A stretch of DNA of 64,000 bases, taken from Telopea speciosissima. Taxonomy: Eukaryota > Streptophyta > Magnoliopsida > Proteales > Proteaceae. The translations under genes were made by a program, and so were the position numbers. Location of the stretch: positions 59,594,970-59,658,969 of the forward strand of contig NC_057925.1 of the NCBI RefSeq assembly GCF_018873765.1, given 5' to 3'. Below are positions 33,859 through 45,190 of this stretch, one piece after another. The first letter of the stretch is position 1, and the number at the start of each line of letters is the position of its first letter. Below the pieces are notes generated by a model that had not been told where the DNA came from, ran no database searches, and saw nothing but the letters and a program-made list of their open reading frames with translations.

Positions 33859-33888
<30 letters not shown>
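33859..33888. repeat. (TC)n microsatellite
   Basis: About fifteen perfect TC units. Confidence 0.9.
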
Positions 33889-33973
33889 CAAACTACCCTC
33901 AACTGGTGCGGGTAAAAATCTCTACGACTCCTATCCTAGTCTCCAGACTTCAGAGATTATAATGTTCAGGTGA

Positions 33974-35100
33974 GGGGGCAATTTCGTAACTTGAAGAAGG
34001 ACTATTTGGTCCCCTCCAACAGTTTCACGCGACTCACTTTTCACTTCAGGTCCAGAGAAAAGTAGCGATGCCGCGTGGCCCGCCACTGTTTTGAAGCTCT
34101 TGGATTTTTCCGTCCACCCCACCCGAACAACCACCACTTTTGGTGATTATTCTGTTGGCTTTTCTATGGACATAAATACCCCTGATATGTCCTAAATTAC
34201 ATATCAAATTAGAAGAACTGAAACCGGCCGTTTAAACCGAACTAACTTTTTTCTGTTGGTTTTTGGAAACTGTAAATTTTTATTTGGTTTGGTTCAGTTT
34301 CAATTTTAGGTTAAAAATTATCAATTTGAACTTAATCAAATCGAATAAAGTATAAACAGCATTAACCGAATATGAACCAGATCTAAATCATATTAAACCC
34401 CAAAAATATCAATCACGAGTTCTAGTTCACTTCATCTCTTACTCCTCACTTCTTTTCTATTATTTTGCACACTTGTTTTCTCTTTTGTACCTTGCATTTT
34501 CAAATCTCATACGAGCTGAAAAAAATAAATCCAATAAAATCGAATCAAAGTGTTCGGTTTTGATTTGAGATAGTGAAAGTTATTTTGTTTTAGTTCAATT
34601 TCATTTTTGTCAATATTGTATCCTAAAATTGAACCAATATCAAAATAAATAAATAAACCAAACCAACTGATACCCTTAGTAATTCCTGTTAGAATAATAA
34701 AAAAGGGTTTTGAATCCGATTAGGGATTGAGGTATCGGGATCGACCTGGATTGGTCAAAAAGTAGAAAAGTACCAATTTGGTAAAATCCCCCAAAAAGCA
34801 ATGTACGTGTGATCTGAATCAGGATAGATCGGCTGATCCGGATCTGATATTGATCCAATGGCTGATACCAATACCGATATCCATCCTATGATCGGCCAAG
34901 GAGGCTGATACCGTGCCGATCCGATACCGATTCCTCAATCCATAATCCGGATAGACCCATGAAATTAGTCCTGATTCAACGTGGACCAACTTTGGTTTGA
35001 TTGCCACCACGTGTATATAACGTAAAAAGGGGCGAACGCCATCACATATTCACATGATGTCTTCGTATAATTAATTTACGCACTGAGGGGTATTTTGGCA
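33974..35100. other. Intergenic, AACCGAA/GATACCG degenerate repeats
   Basis: 34200-34680 is rich in CGGTTT/AACCGAA words and ends AACTGATACCCTTAG, like hAT-type ends elsewhere. 34720-34960 has GATCCGATACCGAT-type words. No coding sequence. Confidence 0.4.
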
Positions 35101-35456
35101 AATCGAATCCAACCACGCTTCCATGGAGTAAAAGTTACTACTCTTCTGTTTCTCACTCTGCTCTCATTTTTTTTCTATCCATCTTCTCATTCCAATTACC
35201 ATTAACCCATCTTTTAGAGAGCAAAGACAAAAACTTGTTAGATTTCAGAATCTTCTCCTTCCAGATCATTTTTTCTGGTTCCCCAAATTCTTCAATGGAT
35301 ATGATAATTCTCTCTGCGAATCAAGTCCAACCGTTAGATACCCATTTCCATCTTCTCCTACACTTGTCCTTTACTCTTGATGATTTCTTCAAATAAATCT
35401 GGTTTTCTCTTCTGAGTCAGAATTTTTATGTTTTAGTTTAACTTTTCTGTTCTTTA

Positions 35457-37472
35457 ATGGCTGCTTCTACTGCTCAAACTTTTCAAAACAACAACAATGG
35501 AGTAAGCCGGCAAGAAATTCAAGCTGCCATTGCGAAAGCCGTCGAGCTGAGAGCTCTCCATGCTGCTTTGATGCAAGGGAGCAGCCCTGCAAATCTAAGA
35601 TTGCCTGGCTGTGTCTCTCCTACCATTTCACGACCTTCTTCTCAATTCTCCGCTCAAGATTACCCTGTTTTCACTCCGGTGAGTTTGAATTTCTCTGAAC
35701 TCTGTCCCTACTTTTGATTGTTAAACTTAATTTTGATTTGGTTTTCTATACTGGTAGCTTTAATGAACTGTAATTGTGGCGGCTAACTATTGCCACTGAT
35801 GGAAGCTTTTAATGTTTTGAGCATATGATTTAATGGAACCCGCAAAATTTAATCTCATTAATGGCAGTGGTCATGATTCACGACCCTTGTGTTTTTTCAT
35901 GTTTCACTGAGTTTGGCAAATTCTAAACAGAGTTATGGAGAAGAACCATTACCTGGGTATCAACAAATCCGATTAGAGAACCGAACACTGTCTGAAAACT
36001 GGGATGCTTACAGGCTAGAAGGGGAAGAAGACGATGATGCTGATCCCTCCGACATTAAAAAGGAAACTTCCTCATGCATAAAGGGGTTTAGTCCTGGTCC
36101 ATTTGGTAGAGACCCCCAAATCTGTCCATCTGAAGATCTTAAATCTGTTACCAGTTCTTGTGCAAACCACTTTGCAATCCTTCAAGCATCACCCGGAACC
36201 GATTTCTTCAAGTCTAGCAGGAGAACTGGTTCGGAGGACTTCAAGACAGTGACGACTTGCAATGAATGCAAACCTGCGGTTATCAGTTCTGAAACCGATA
36301 GTGGAACCAAGAACACCAAGAATTCTAATACGGTGATGCCTTTAACAGATTCTCACTTACCAGCTCAGCCACAATCAAAACAAAGAGGACCCATGTTCTC
36401 ATGGTTGTTTCCTCGGTTAAAGAAGAAGCACAAGAACGAAACCTCCCCAAACAGATCAGAAGCCGAAGAAGTTCCTCAGATTTTCAAGGACTTAGGGATA
36501 ATGTCCATTGAATCCTTGAAGAAGGAACTACTTGAGGCCAATGAGAACAGAGATGCAGCTTTAATGGAGGTTGCAGAGATGAAATCTTCCTTGGGGCAGT
36601 TGAAACAGAAGCTGGAGTACTTAGAGACCTATTGTGAAGAGTTAAAGAAGACTGTCAAACAAACAGTGCAGGGAAGGGATACCCAAGTTCTCGAAAGGTC
36701 TGGTAATCTGCCGAAGGGAGGGAAATCGATTGATGGGAACAGTGAAAGCGCCATGCTTGTAAGCCATGAATTCATGATTGAGGGTTTCTTGCAGATAGTA
36801 TCAGAAGCAAGATTGTCAGTAAAACAATTCTGCAAGACTCTTGTTAACCAGATTGAAGAAACTGATAACAATTTGATGGAGAAGCTAAATTTGATTCTTC
36901 AGCCATATAACTTGACTCTAAACTCCAAGTACTCAAAAGCACTACTGTATCATTTAGAAGCTCTCATAAACCAATCCCTCTACCAGGACTTTGAGAACTG
37001 TGTGTTCCAGAGGAATGGCTCACCAAAAATTTTGGACCCTAACGAAGATCGCCAAGCACAGTTCTCATCGTTTATTGCGCTGAGAAATTTGAGCTGGAAT
37101 GAAGTACTGAGGAAGGGAACCAAGTATTACAGTGAAGAATTCAGTAGGTTCTGTGATCAGAAGATGAGTAGCATTATTTCTACACTGAATTGGACAAGAC
37201 CATGGCCTGAACAGTTACTTCAATCTTTCTTTGTTGCTACAAAGTGCATCTGGTTGCTACATTTACTTGCATTCTCATTCAATCCGCCGCTTGGGATCTT
37301 AAGGGTTGAAGCGAACAGAAACTTTGATCCCATCTACATGGAGGATATTTTTGCAGAGAAACAAAGACACCAAACTCCTGCTCGTGTTAAGGTCATGGTG
37401 ATGCCAGGATTTTATGTTCAGGATAGAGTACTCAAATGTAAGGTTATCTGTAAGTATAAAACTGTACCCTAA
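35457..37472 (+). CDS. DUF641 / IRK-interacting-protein-like, 587 aa
   Basis: Two exons, 35457-35678 and 35931-37472, joined in phase 0 (CCG|GTGAGT, AACAG|AGT). The N-terminal helix QEIQAAIAKAVELRALHAAL is the start characteristic of this plant-specific family. Residues about 75-230 are polar and low in complexity. A basic stretch (FPRLKKKHKNET) precedes a coiled coil at about 262-300 (SIESLKKELLEANENRDAAL onward), then an alpha-helical DUF641 region to the C-terminus, which ends VMVMPGFYVQD..KCKVICKY. Family members include the Arabidopsis IRK-interacting protein and GIL1, cytoplasmic or membrane-associated partners of receptor kinase and phytochrome signalling. No membrane segment or enzyme motif is seen. 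The upstream 5' UTR is pyrimidine-rich. The gene looks intact. Confidence 0.9.
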
Positions 37473-38383
37473 ACCATTCATTTGTTATTTTGTTCCATCA
37501 TCTATGTTTCTTGGTTGGACCAACTTCTTGTAACTCTCAGATTTAAATTGATTAATGTTTAAAGGAGATTTCCCTTGGTTTTCATAGAAATGAATGGATC
37601 AAAATTTCATGTATCATAGGTAGGATGATGGTAGGTGATGAAAATTGGTATGCTTAGCCTGCTAAGCAAACAGCTTTAGGAATTAGGATATTCTCATTGT
37701 CAATGACCAGACTCAACTAATTTATCCATTTGTCATTACATTATTAATCTACTTGATGTGTCATGCATGTTGATTTCTAGATGCTAATCTTTATATGTAT
37801 TTGGACTTCAAAATCACCTGCAACTCATAATTCTTGGACAGCATTACTTCCCCTCCCTCTCCCCTCCCCCCCCCCCCCCAACCAAATCTAAATCTGCAGA
37901 TTAGTACATCTGATAATTTCCACATCCCTGTGTTCAGATATATTATTTAGGTTCATTTTTTAAATTAAAGCTTTTGGATTGATCACCAACGACTAGTGTT
38001 AGGGAATTATTCAGTGATTGCCAAGTAACAAACACTAAGATGGAGATCTGGGTTGCCAGTGGGGGTTGTTAAGACTTAAGAGAAGTGTTGTCATTTTGAA
38101 TCCTGGGTGTTGATTTCAAAATAATAATGGTTGGTTATGGGATTCAAACTATGAATTTAAGGATACCCACTTTCCATCCTCTTAAAATCTTTCTGATATG
38201 GAGGAAATGGAATTGGCTTCCACCCAATTCAGCCAATTCAAATGAATCATCCTAATCTGGCCATTTCTTTCAAATCAGTGAAAGATTCACTACTTAGTAG
38301 AAGGGACCTCTGTTAGCATGTGTGTGTGTGAGAGAGAGAAAGAGAGAGAGATAAAACAAACTTGGTCTGGGTTTTATGGATTC
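37473..38383. other. Downstream region of the DUF641 gene
   Basis: The first part should be 3' UTR. It also holds a poly-C run near 37867 and a GT/GA microsatellite at 38321-38351. No other gene. Confidence 0.5.
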
Positions 38384-38665
38384 TTGCATTTTCATTTTCA
38401 TTGGAATATGGAACGGTTCAAGAGAACAAAAGCTTCTTGAGTTCTTGGGTCCCATCCCATCTACATGGAGGAAATTCTTATTGAGGAGGGGAGAGACCAC
38501 AAGAACTGATCTGGTTAAGGTCATGGGGAGGCCTGAATAGAGATTACTAAGGTGTAAGGTTATCTACAAGTACATTGCCTACTGAAGGCCATTCATTTCT
38601 TTGTCCTCATCTGTTGTTGTTGGACCACCACCTACTTCTAACTTTCAGGGCTAAATTGCTAAAAA
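38384..38665 (+). pseudogene. Tandem pseudogene of the DUF641 gene 3' end
   Basis: It aligns with the last coding part and 3' UTR of 35457-37472: CCCATCTACATGGAGGA, TTAAGGTCATGG, GTAAGGTTATCT and CCATTCATTTxTTxTTxTCC recur in the same order. Translated, it reads PIYMEEILIEE, then stops, then RCKVIYKY, equivalent to PIYMEDIFAEK..KCKVICKY. In-frame stops and a small deletion at the GFYVQD position make it nonfunctional. The remainder of the gene is missing upstream, so this is a partial duplication or the survivor of a deleted tandem copy. Confidence 0.8.
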
Positions 38666-39169
38666 TGTTGCAAGGACTGAAGGAACGGTTATCCAAGTTG
38701 ATGTTAACCAAATGAGGACCAGATGAAAATCATCAGATGACAGCGCACGTTTTCCAAATTATGCTTTTTTTTTTTTTTTTAAGTTTTTCACCAAAGATGA
38801 AGAGAGAGTTTCTTTACCGATGGTGATGAAGCGTTATATGATTGGACTATAGGTTTATGATTTACTCCCATTCCTACAATAGTTCGAAATACCCTTCCCC
38901 AGTCTAATTAAGGGCATTGCCGTAGGCCTCAAATTGATAGATCAATAGACCTACACCCACCAAAGAAAGGAAGTTACTTCTACAGCCCTTTCTTCATTAG
39001 GAAGAACACATAACCATAGCCAGGTACGGTGGGATTACATTAGGGAAGGGTGGTATCAAATTCGTCAAGATGTGGGAGCTAATGATGATCCAAGAGTTGA
39101 AGCACATGGTCATTTCATTGGTGGAGAAAGAATTCTTCCTTCTAAATGATGAAGGAAACTTTCCCCTCC

Positions 39170-39496
39170 GCCTCCATTTGGTTGCAAGGGGAATTAAAGA
39201 GAAAGGAAGTGAAATTTTAAAACTTAAATAAGAAACTTTTGTAATGATTACCCCATTTGATTATATCACTTGCTCTAAATCATTCCATATTTGGTTATTA
39301 AATTCCACTTTACTTTGCATACATTTCCCTTTGATTTAAAAAGTAAAATGAAAATTACATATAAAATGTATCATTTCTAAATATGATATGAAATTTAAGT
39401 AGTTTCTACAATCACATGGGGTAATTAAATTCTTTTTTAAGGTTTGAAAATTTTCACTTCATTTCCCTTCAATTCCCCTTGCAACCAAACATAGCC
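39170..39496. mobile_element. 327-bp MITE with GTTTGGTTGCAAGGGGAATT ends
   Basis: Inverted ends of about 60 bp: TTTGGTTGCAAGGGGAATTA at left, and the reverse complement of the right end GTTTGGTTGCAAGGGGAATT, continuing GAAGGGAAATGAAGTGAAAA. Same family as 5360-5705. The interior is AT-rich. The target duplication is not clear. Confidence 0.75.
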
Positions 39497-39531
39497 TACA
39501 AGAAAAAGAAAAAAGATGCAGTCCCTTCACA

Positions 39532-40019
39532 TAAAGGTATCTATTGGTTGATTTGGTCCAGTTTTGATCGGGCTGAAGCTGTTTTGGTTTGTTACTCTAC
39601 CAACTTGAAATCAAACCGTTTAAGTATCTTTGATTTCGATTGGTTTTGATCAGGTTCAATCTGATTTCTTGCAGTTTTTTATTATTGGTTTGTAATGGGG
39701 TTCAATTCGATATGATGTCAGTTTTATATGTATAAGTATACATAAAGAAATCAATAAGAATTATTTTTTTGGAGGAGGGGGGGGGGGGGTTGGGATCTTT
39801 TTGGATTACTACCGCTTTGGTCTCGATTTTTTATTAGATTCGATTTGTTTTTCGGTGTCGATTCATTTGGCCGATACATTTTGGTTTTGGCTTCTATCAA
39901 ACCACCCCCCCCCCCAAAAAAAAATAACAAATCAATATGGATTTGATTCAATTTGGTTTGGATTGAACTGGTCAATTTCAATCGATCCAACTGGTTCGAA
40001 CTGAACTCTAACACCCTTA
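39532..40019. mobile_element. Possible degenerate hAT-like element
   Basis: The ends TAAAGGTATC and (complement) TAAGGGTGTT are flanked by CCTTCACA and CCTTCAGT (6 of 8 identical). The interior is GGTTTGGTT/CAATTCGAT-type words plus poly-G and poly-C runs that pair near 39776 and 39903. Weak support. Confidence 0.35.
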
Positions 40020-41238
40020 CCTTCAGTGATTCCTTTCTCAAAACCCATCATTGTCATTGGCTGGGTGTTAAAAGTAAGAGGTATTTGAAACATTCAACTG
40101 GTAGGGAAAATTAGGGCATAAGATCTCTCTCCAGGAGGAGTGCAGTTCCTGTGCCCCAGACATATGATGATTCGAAATGACTACCTACTCCCTAAGAAAA
40201 ATAAAAATCTCAAATTTCTCACGTGTTTTCGTCCATGCTCATGGACAGAAAACTCTTTTTCGAAAAACAATATTTCGGACATTGAATTGATATAGAAAAA
40301 ATAAGAATGACCTTTCGTCACTCACCCCAAGTTTTTGTCTCCTTGATTGTATTTAGATTCCTTTTTCCGGGTTAATATAAATATTTTTTACTGAAAAAAA
40401 TAAAACAAAGTAATAATGACCTGGGTGTTTCTTTCACGTTAGTGGAGGAAAACTATCTTAAAAAAAAGCTTTGCTAAAATATTGAGTGGAACACACATCA
40501 ACCCTCTCCGCTCCACTCTATAAACAACACTTGAATTCTCTTCTAGAAGATTACATCTTTGTGAGAAGCTCCTTTATTGGAGGAAATTCCTTTTTCACAT
40601 TGAAGTACATATAATTATTGGTCGAACAGAGTAGAGATGAGGAGCTCATCCTCCATCCAACAACCCAAGAAAAGGTCAAGCTAATTAAAGAGGGGGGCCG
40701 CTGGGGGAAGAGTGGGGATGCAGCCATGGAGGGGTTGGGTTGTCTAGTTATAGGCAAGGAGATGAATAGATGGTCGCATTCGATTCGTAATCGTTTCTGT
40801 TTAAAGAAATTTATATTTGAAAATTCGATATGGCCATTTGAGAATGGAATAAGTTTCCCTCCCCGTCGTTGAGTACCATTTACCCACTCTTCTGGGGTTT
40901 TTGTATGTTCTAAAATACCTTCTTGATATCCTTTTCCATCCTCTCCCAGGCTCTCACTCCGTGATAAATAGGATCCCTTATTCACCGTGGGTGGAGAGAA
41001 GTTTGATCTTTTTGAAAATTATCTAAATTTGTTAGCTAGGAAGGTAAATTATCTGATATGATTATAAAAATATTATTTTATTAATAATATTTTATAATAC
41101 TAAATATTTCTATCAATTTACGACAAATTATATGTAATTAATAAACTAAATGAAAAAACAAAAAATTAAATAAAATAAAATATTTATGAAGACATCTATG
41201 TAACATCACAATCAATTCATCAATTGTGACACCGAGCC
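40020..41238. other. Intergenic, dispersed repeat at about 40862-41000
   Basis: The reverse complement of 40862-41000 aligns with 30753-30890 (CTCCACCCACGGTGAAT...). The rest, including the very AT-rich 41040-41200, has no gene. Confidence 0.45.
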
Positions 41239-41257
41239 TAGATCACCTACCCTTATT

Positions 41258-42124
41258 TTTTTTTGGGGGGGGGGGGGTTTAAAAGGAGCTTTTATATATA
41301 GTAGTTAAGGGTAAAAATTACAAACGAAAGAATTTCTTCCCATTTGCGTCTTCTTGTGTTAATTTGGAAAGAGCCTCTAGGAGACTATGTATACACAGAT
41401 GAAGTTCCTGGCATGAATTTAGCAACCCTGCCAAGAAATCGGCACAGGCTTTGATTTCTCGGACATGAAACACGAAATCACTACAACGAAAAGAAGCCCG
41501 CAGATCTCAAATGTCGTCGACCAGTCCCCATGAACACCATGGAATCTGGAACTGACCCTTTATCATTTGCACTGCCACTAATGAATCGGTCCGCACTTGA
41601 ACCCGACTAGCCCATAGAGATTGGGTTTTCACAAGGCCAGCCTTGATAGCAGAGAGTTCTGAGTCAATAATATTCAGGCCCCGAGTAGCACCAACAATTG
41701 CGAAAAGAGCCCTTCCTCTCTCATTGCGTCCAAGAGCGCCGTAGCCACATAGGTCACCTCTGATGGACCCATCGCAGTTGAGAGCTAACCAACCATGAGG
41801 AGGTAGAGGCCATCTATAAGTTGTTGGCGTGCGCAGGGAGAAGTCCACTTTTAACCGCCACCTGTGAAAGAAGTCCCTGTTACTCCCGGAATCGGGGAAT
41901 CAGGGATGGTGACCTTTTCCTCCGAGAACCTAGCCATTGTTTCTTGAATAACCTGGTGCAGAACAGTCTCTGGTGGCAAGCTTTTCTACGGGAAGACCCT
42001 TCTGTTCCTCTATGCCCAAATACGGGAGATCATCGACTGGAGACTAAATTTCCTGATCACGGTGATATAGTTGTCCCCTTTAAAGTGCACCACCAACCAG
42101 TCGAGTTCCTCCTTCCAGGTGGGA
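41258..42124 (-). mobile_element. 5'-truncated LINE, RNase H end, 19-bp target duplication
   Basis: The flanks TAGATCACCTACCCTTATT (41239-41257 and 42125-42143) are a perfect 19-bp duplication. The left end is poly-T on the plus strand, that is, a poly-A tail on the element strand. On the minus strand, degenerate LINE C-terminal sequence (WKEELDWLV, RIWA*RNRRVFP) is followed by a plant RNase H domain at about 41790-41380: LALNCDGSIRGDLCGYGALG, DSELSAIKAGL, VQVRTDSLVAVQMIKG. In-frame stops upstream of the RNase H part make it dead on arrival or shortly after. Confidence 0.9.
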
Positions 42125-42143
42125 TAGATCACCTACCCTTATT

Positions 42144-42446
42144 GTTTACATCATGCACAAGCACAATTAGGTGATGACACATGTCCATTTGTTTCCATAA
42201 ATGCTCCTTAAAAAATGGAAGGATACTTATCGAAGAAAAAAGACATGTGTAGGTGATCTAGCTAAGGCTCCCTTCTTAGCCATGAAGCTTACACATACGG
42301 GTAGGTGATCCATTTCTGTTTCTTTGACGAGCGTGCCTCCATTGCATGTACGTAACGTTGCACTTATGCTTAGCAGTAGAAACATGTCCTTTTAGCTTCT
42401 AAGAATGCCCATCTTGTGTCTTAAAAGGTAGTGGATGGTAGATGGG
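42144..42446. other. Intergenic, nothing recognised
   Basis: Includes GTAGGTGATC words repeated near the LINE target site; no coding signal. Confidence 0.4.
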
Positions 42447-42520
42447 TAGGGATGTCAAAAGTTAGCCCATACCGATAGGCCTGACTTGAACCAATCGATT
42501 GAAGCCTGAGACTATGTGGG
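42447..42520 (+). repeat. Dispersed repeat, copy C (TAGGGATGTCAAAA start)
   Basis: Begins TAGGGATGTCAAAA like 48747 and continues GGCCTGACTTGAACC..., matching the start of that repeat family; truncated after about 75 bp. Confidence 0.5.
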
Positions 42521-42734
42521 ATTGGAGTGAGGAGGTTACCACTTGGGAAGAGGATGACATATTGGTTCAACTTCATGTAAATTTTACAACCGACCCCCTC
42601 CCCCCTAAAAAATAATAGGAAAAAGAATGCTAATCGATCGCACGGTTATTGCGTTTAGAGTCCAGAGTCTAGACACAAGAGCATGCTAAAAGACGGTTCA
42701 ACCCCATCCAAATCGATGTATCTGTATGTACACT

Positions 42735-43359
42735 TTTTTTTTTTTTTTTGATAAGAAAGTTTTATTAACGCTGGAACAAGGTTCCAGAAGAGTCAGAATA
42801 CAAAGGGAGGAGAATACAATCAGGGGGAGGGGGATCAATCCAAACACGATTAATCTGGGATGAGGCTCCAAGGGTGGCCAATGAATCCGCTACTGAATTT
42901 GCTTGGCGAAGAGTGTGAACAAAGTTGATGTGAGTAAAGTTCGTTGCAAGCACCCTACAGTCCTCAATGATGAGATAAATCTTCCAAGGGATATCTAGGA
43001 CGTGATTATTTAGAATGTTAATCACAAGGAGATTATTGCTTTCCACGATGAGGACTGCTAAGACTTCTGCGACCAAAACGTAATTTCGACCTATCCCTTG
43101 AGAAAACCCACTATCCGAATCCATCCGAAAGCTAAACAGATGCGGATGCGGGTAGGCTATTGCTATCCGAAAAGCTATATTTACATGTAAACGAATAAAA
43201 TATCCGATCCGAATCCGTGTCCGTATCCGTTTAGCACTATCCGAATCCGTCCGAAAACTAATCGGATGTGGATGCGGATATAGCACTATCCGAGCCGAAT
43301 CCAATCTATTTATATCCCTACCCACGGATGAAAGATGAATTTGATGAATGACACACCCC
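42735..43359 (-). mobile_element. 5'-truncated LINE with RNase H tail and internal repeat
   Basis: A perfect 15-bp duplication, ATCTGTATGTACACT, lies at 42720-42734 and 43360-43374, with a poly-A tail (plus-strand poly-T at 42735-42749). The minus strand encodes the RNase H C-terminus (SNNLLVINILN, IIEDCRVLATNFTHINFVHT, QANSVADSLATLGA) with no stop. The region 5' of this (43111-43320) is a copy of the TATCCG repeat in the same open frame, so the repeat was already in the LINE or was added to its 5' end before or during insertion. Confidence 0.85.
43111..43320 (-). repeat. TATCCG/GGATAC repeat, copy 2
   Basis: The reverse complement aligns with 4257-4526 over most of its length, including TTTACATGTAAATATAG. 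Its right boundary on the plus strand is TTATATCCCTA (terminus TAGGGATATAAA). It lies inside the LINE target duplication. Confidence 0.72.
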
Positions 43360-45190
43360 ATCTGTATGTACACTCATTGGCCCAACACTGATACAGGGGT
43401 TACACGACGGGTTAGCATTTTTTTAACCATAAATAATTCAAATTGATGTCAACATGTACACCATTAATAGAGGTAGGGATGTCAATACCCAGCCCGACCC
43501 GCTGAAACCGGCCCGAACCGACCCGAATGAGCCCGGACCACACCGGACCGATCCCTTAGTGGTTTGGGTTCGGTTTGTGGATCCAGAGATCAACAGGGTT
43601 CGGTTCGGTCCGGGCTAGACCAACGGTGCACCGCAAACCCGAACTGTTAGGCCCGAACCCAACCCGAACCGTTAGACCCAAAAATCACTTACTCCCCCCT
43701 AAATGCCCTAATGGCCTAATCTCTTTCACTCTCTCAGTCTCTCCTCTCTCATCTCGAGTTCTCTATTCTCGACTCTCAGTGGCAGCGGCAGCAGCGGCAG
43801 CGGCACTCCTCACTTCCTCAGTCCTCAGTCCTCACTCCTCACTCCTCAGTCCCTCAACGACACTCAAGCTTCAAGAGTTAAACTGTTCAAGCAATCAAGC
43901 CTCAAGGCTCAAGGGCTCAAGGTCACTTGGCAGCACCGGAGTTAGGTTTTGATTATCCCTTCTTCTTTTTTCCAATCTCAACTCCTGATTCTTCATTTCT
44001 AATTTCTGTGTCACTGCTTTGTTTCATTTTTGGAATTAGTTTCTTTTGAACTTCTTTTTTTTTTTATTTTTTTGGATCTTCAGATTCAAACTGACTGTTG
44101 AGGTTCTGAAATTTTGTGATACTCATACAGTTATACTTAAGATTGTTCTTTAATTCTCAGTGATCTTTGTTTTACGAGAAATTGGATTTATTGGTACTGT
44201 TGAGTAGTTATGTTGCTTTTTCATGAGATTTGAATGATATTTGATGGATAGCATTTGGCAGGTCTACGGAAATAATTATTTTGGATTCCTTTTGTTTATC
44301 TGGATTCTATCCTCTGTCCCTTTTCATCCACCCCCCCCAACCTTGCCAGTCTTTCTAGGTTTTTGAGTGTGAGTTTCGCACTACTCTTGTTCTAGAAATA
44401 TATACTCACCTCTTTGAAGGTTCAACTTGGGATTGGTTTGCTAGGAACCAATTTGTGAGTTAAAATGGAAATTAGGTAAATGATCTAAACACTCCCAGCC
44501 TGGCAAAATCCATTGACTGTATTGCATACATGTCTTAGTCCACATATTAATTAGTTGGTGTTATAAATAGCCACATGCTTATTTCCTCAACTGTTGATTA
44601 CTGATATCATGTAATTGAAGAAAAGAGATGTTTTAATTTAATTTTAAAATGATGGTTAAAGTTGTCCAGTTAAATACTCTACACCTCCACATTTCATGAA
44701 GTGTCTTCTAGTCTTGTGGGTTATATACTCTCTTACTCTCCCATAACTGGAATGATTGTATCACTAAGCATTTGTTGATCAAAGGGAGTGCATCATTGGA
44801 TAATAAACTCAAAGTGGTAAAGTTTTGAATTCCCTTGCATAGCCTGGCTTTTTAAAGTCCTATGACCTATGGGTAATCAACTAATCATAGCTCAAGTTCG
44901 TCCCATCTCATACCCTTCCAAGTGACTTGAGTCAGATTGGAGGACATTGCAGTTTTATTGTTATTTCACACTTTTATTTGTTGAATTGGGGAGCAATAGG
45001 AACTTTCTTGAACTTCTGATTTTGATACTTCAACACTTTCTTTTCCTACTTAGAATCTTAGATTTTTATTTGCTAAGCCTTAAGTTCAAGTTCTGAGTCA
45101 TTATATGACAGCACTTGTCACAAATTCACAAATATTGTTGTTAAAATCTTTCTTTTTGTTATATGTTTTTCTATTAATTATAGTTATAGA

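Noticed and set aside
33859..33888. (TC)n tract as a GAGA-type regulatory element
   Set aside because: It is more than 1.5 kb from the next gene start and indistinguishable from a plain microsatellite.
34676..35010. Two minus-strand frames rich in Ile/Arg/Asp
   Set aside because: Translation of GATACCGAT-type degenerate repeat words.
36629..36871. Antisense frame within the DUF641 exon
   Set aside because: Shadow of the well-supported plus-strand coding exon.
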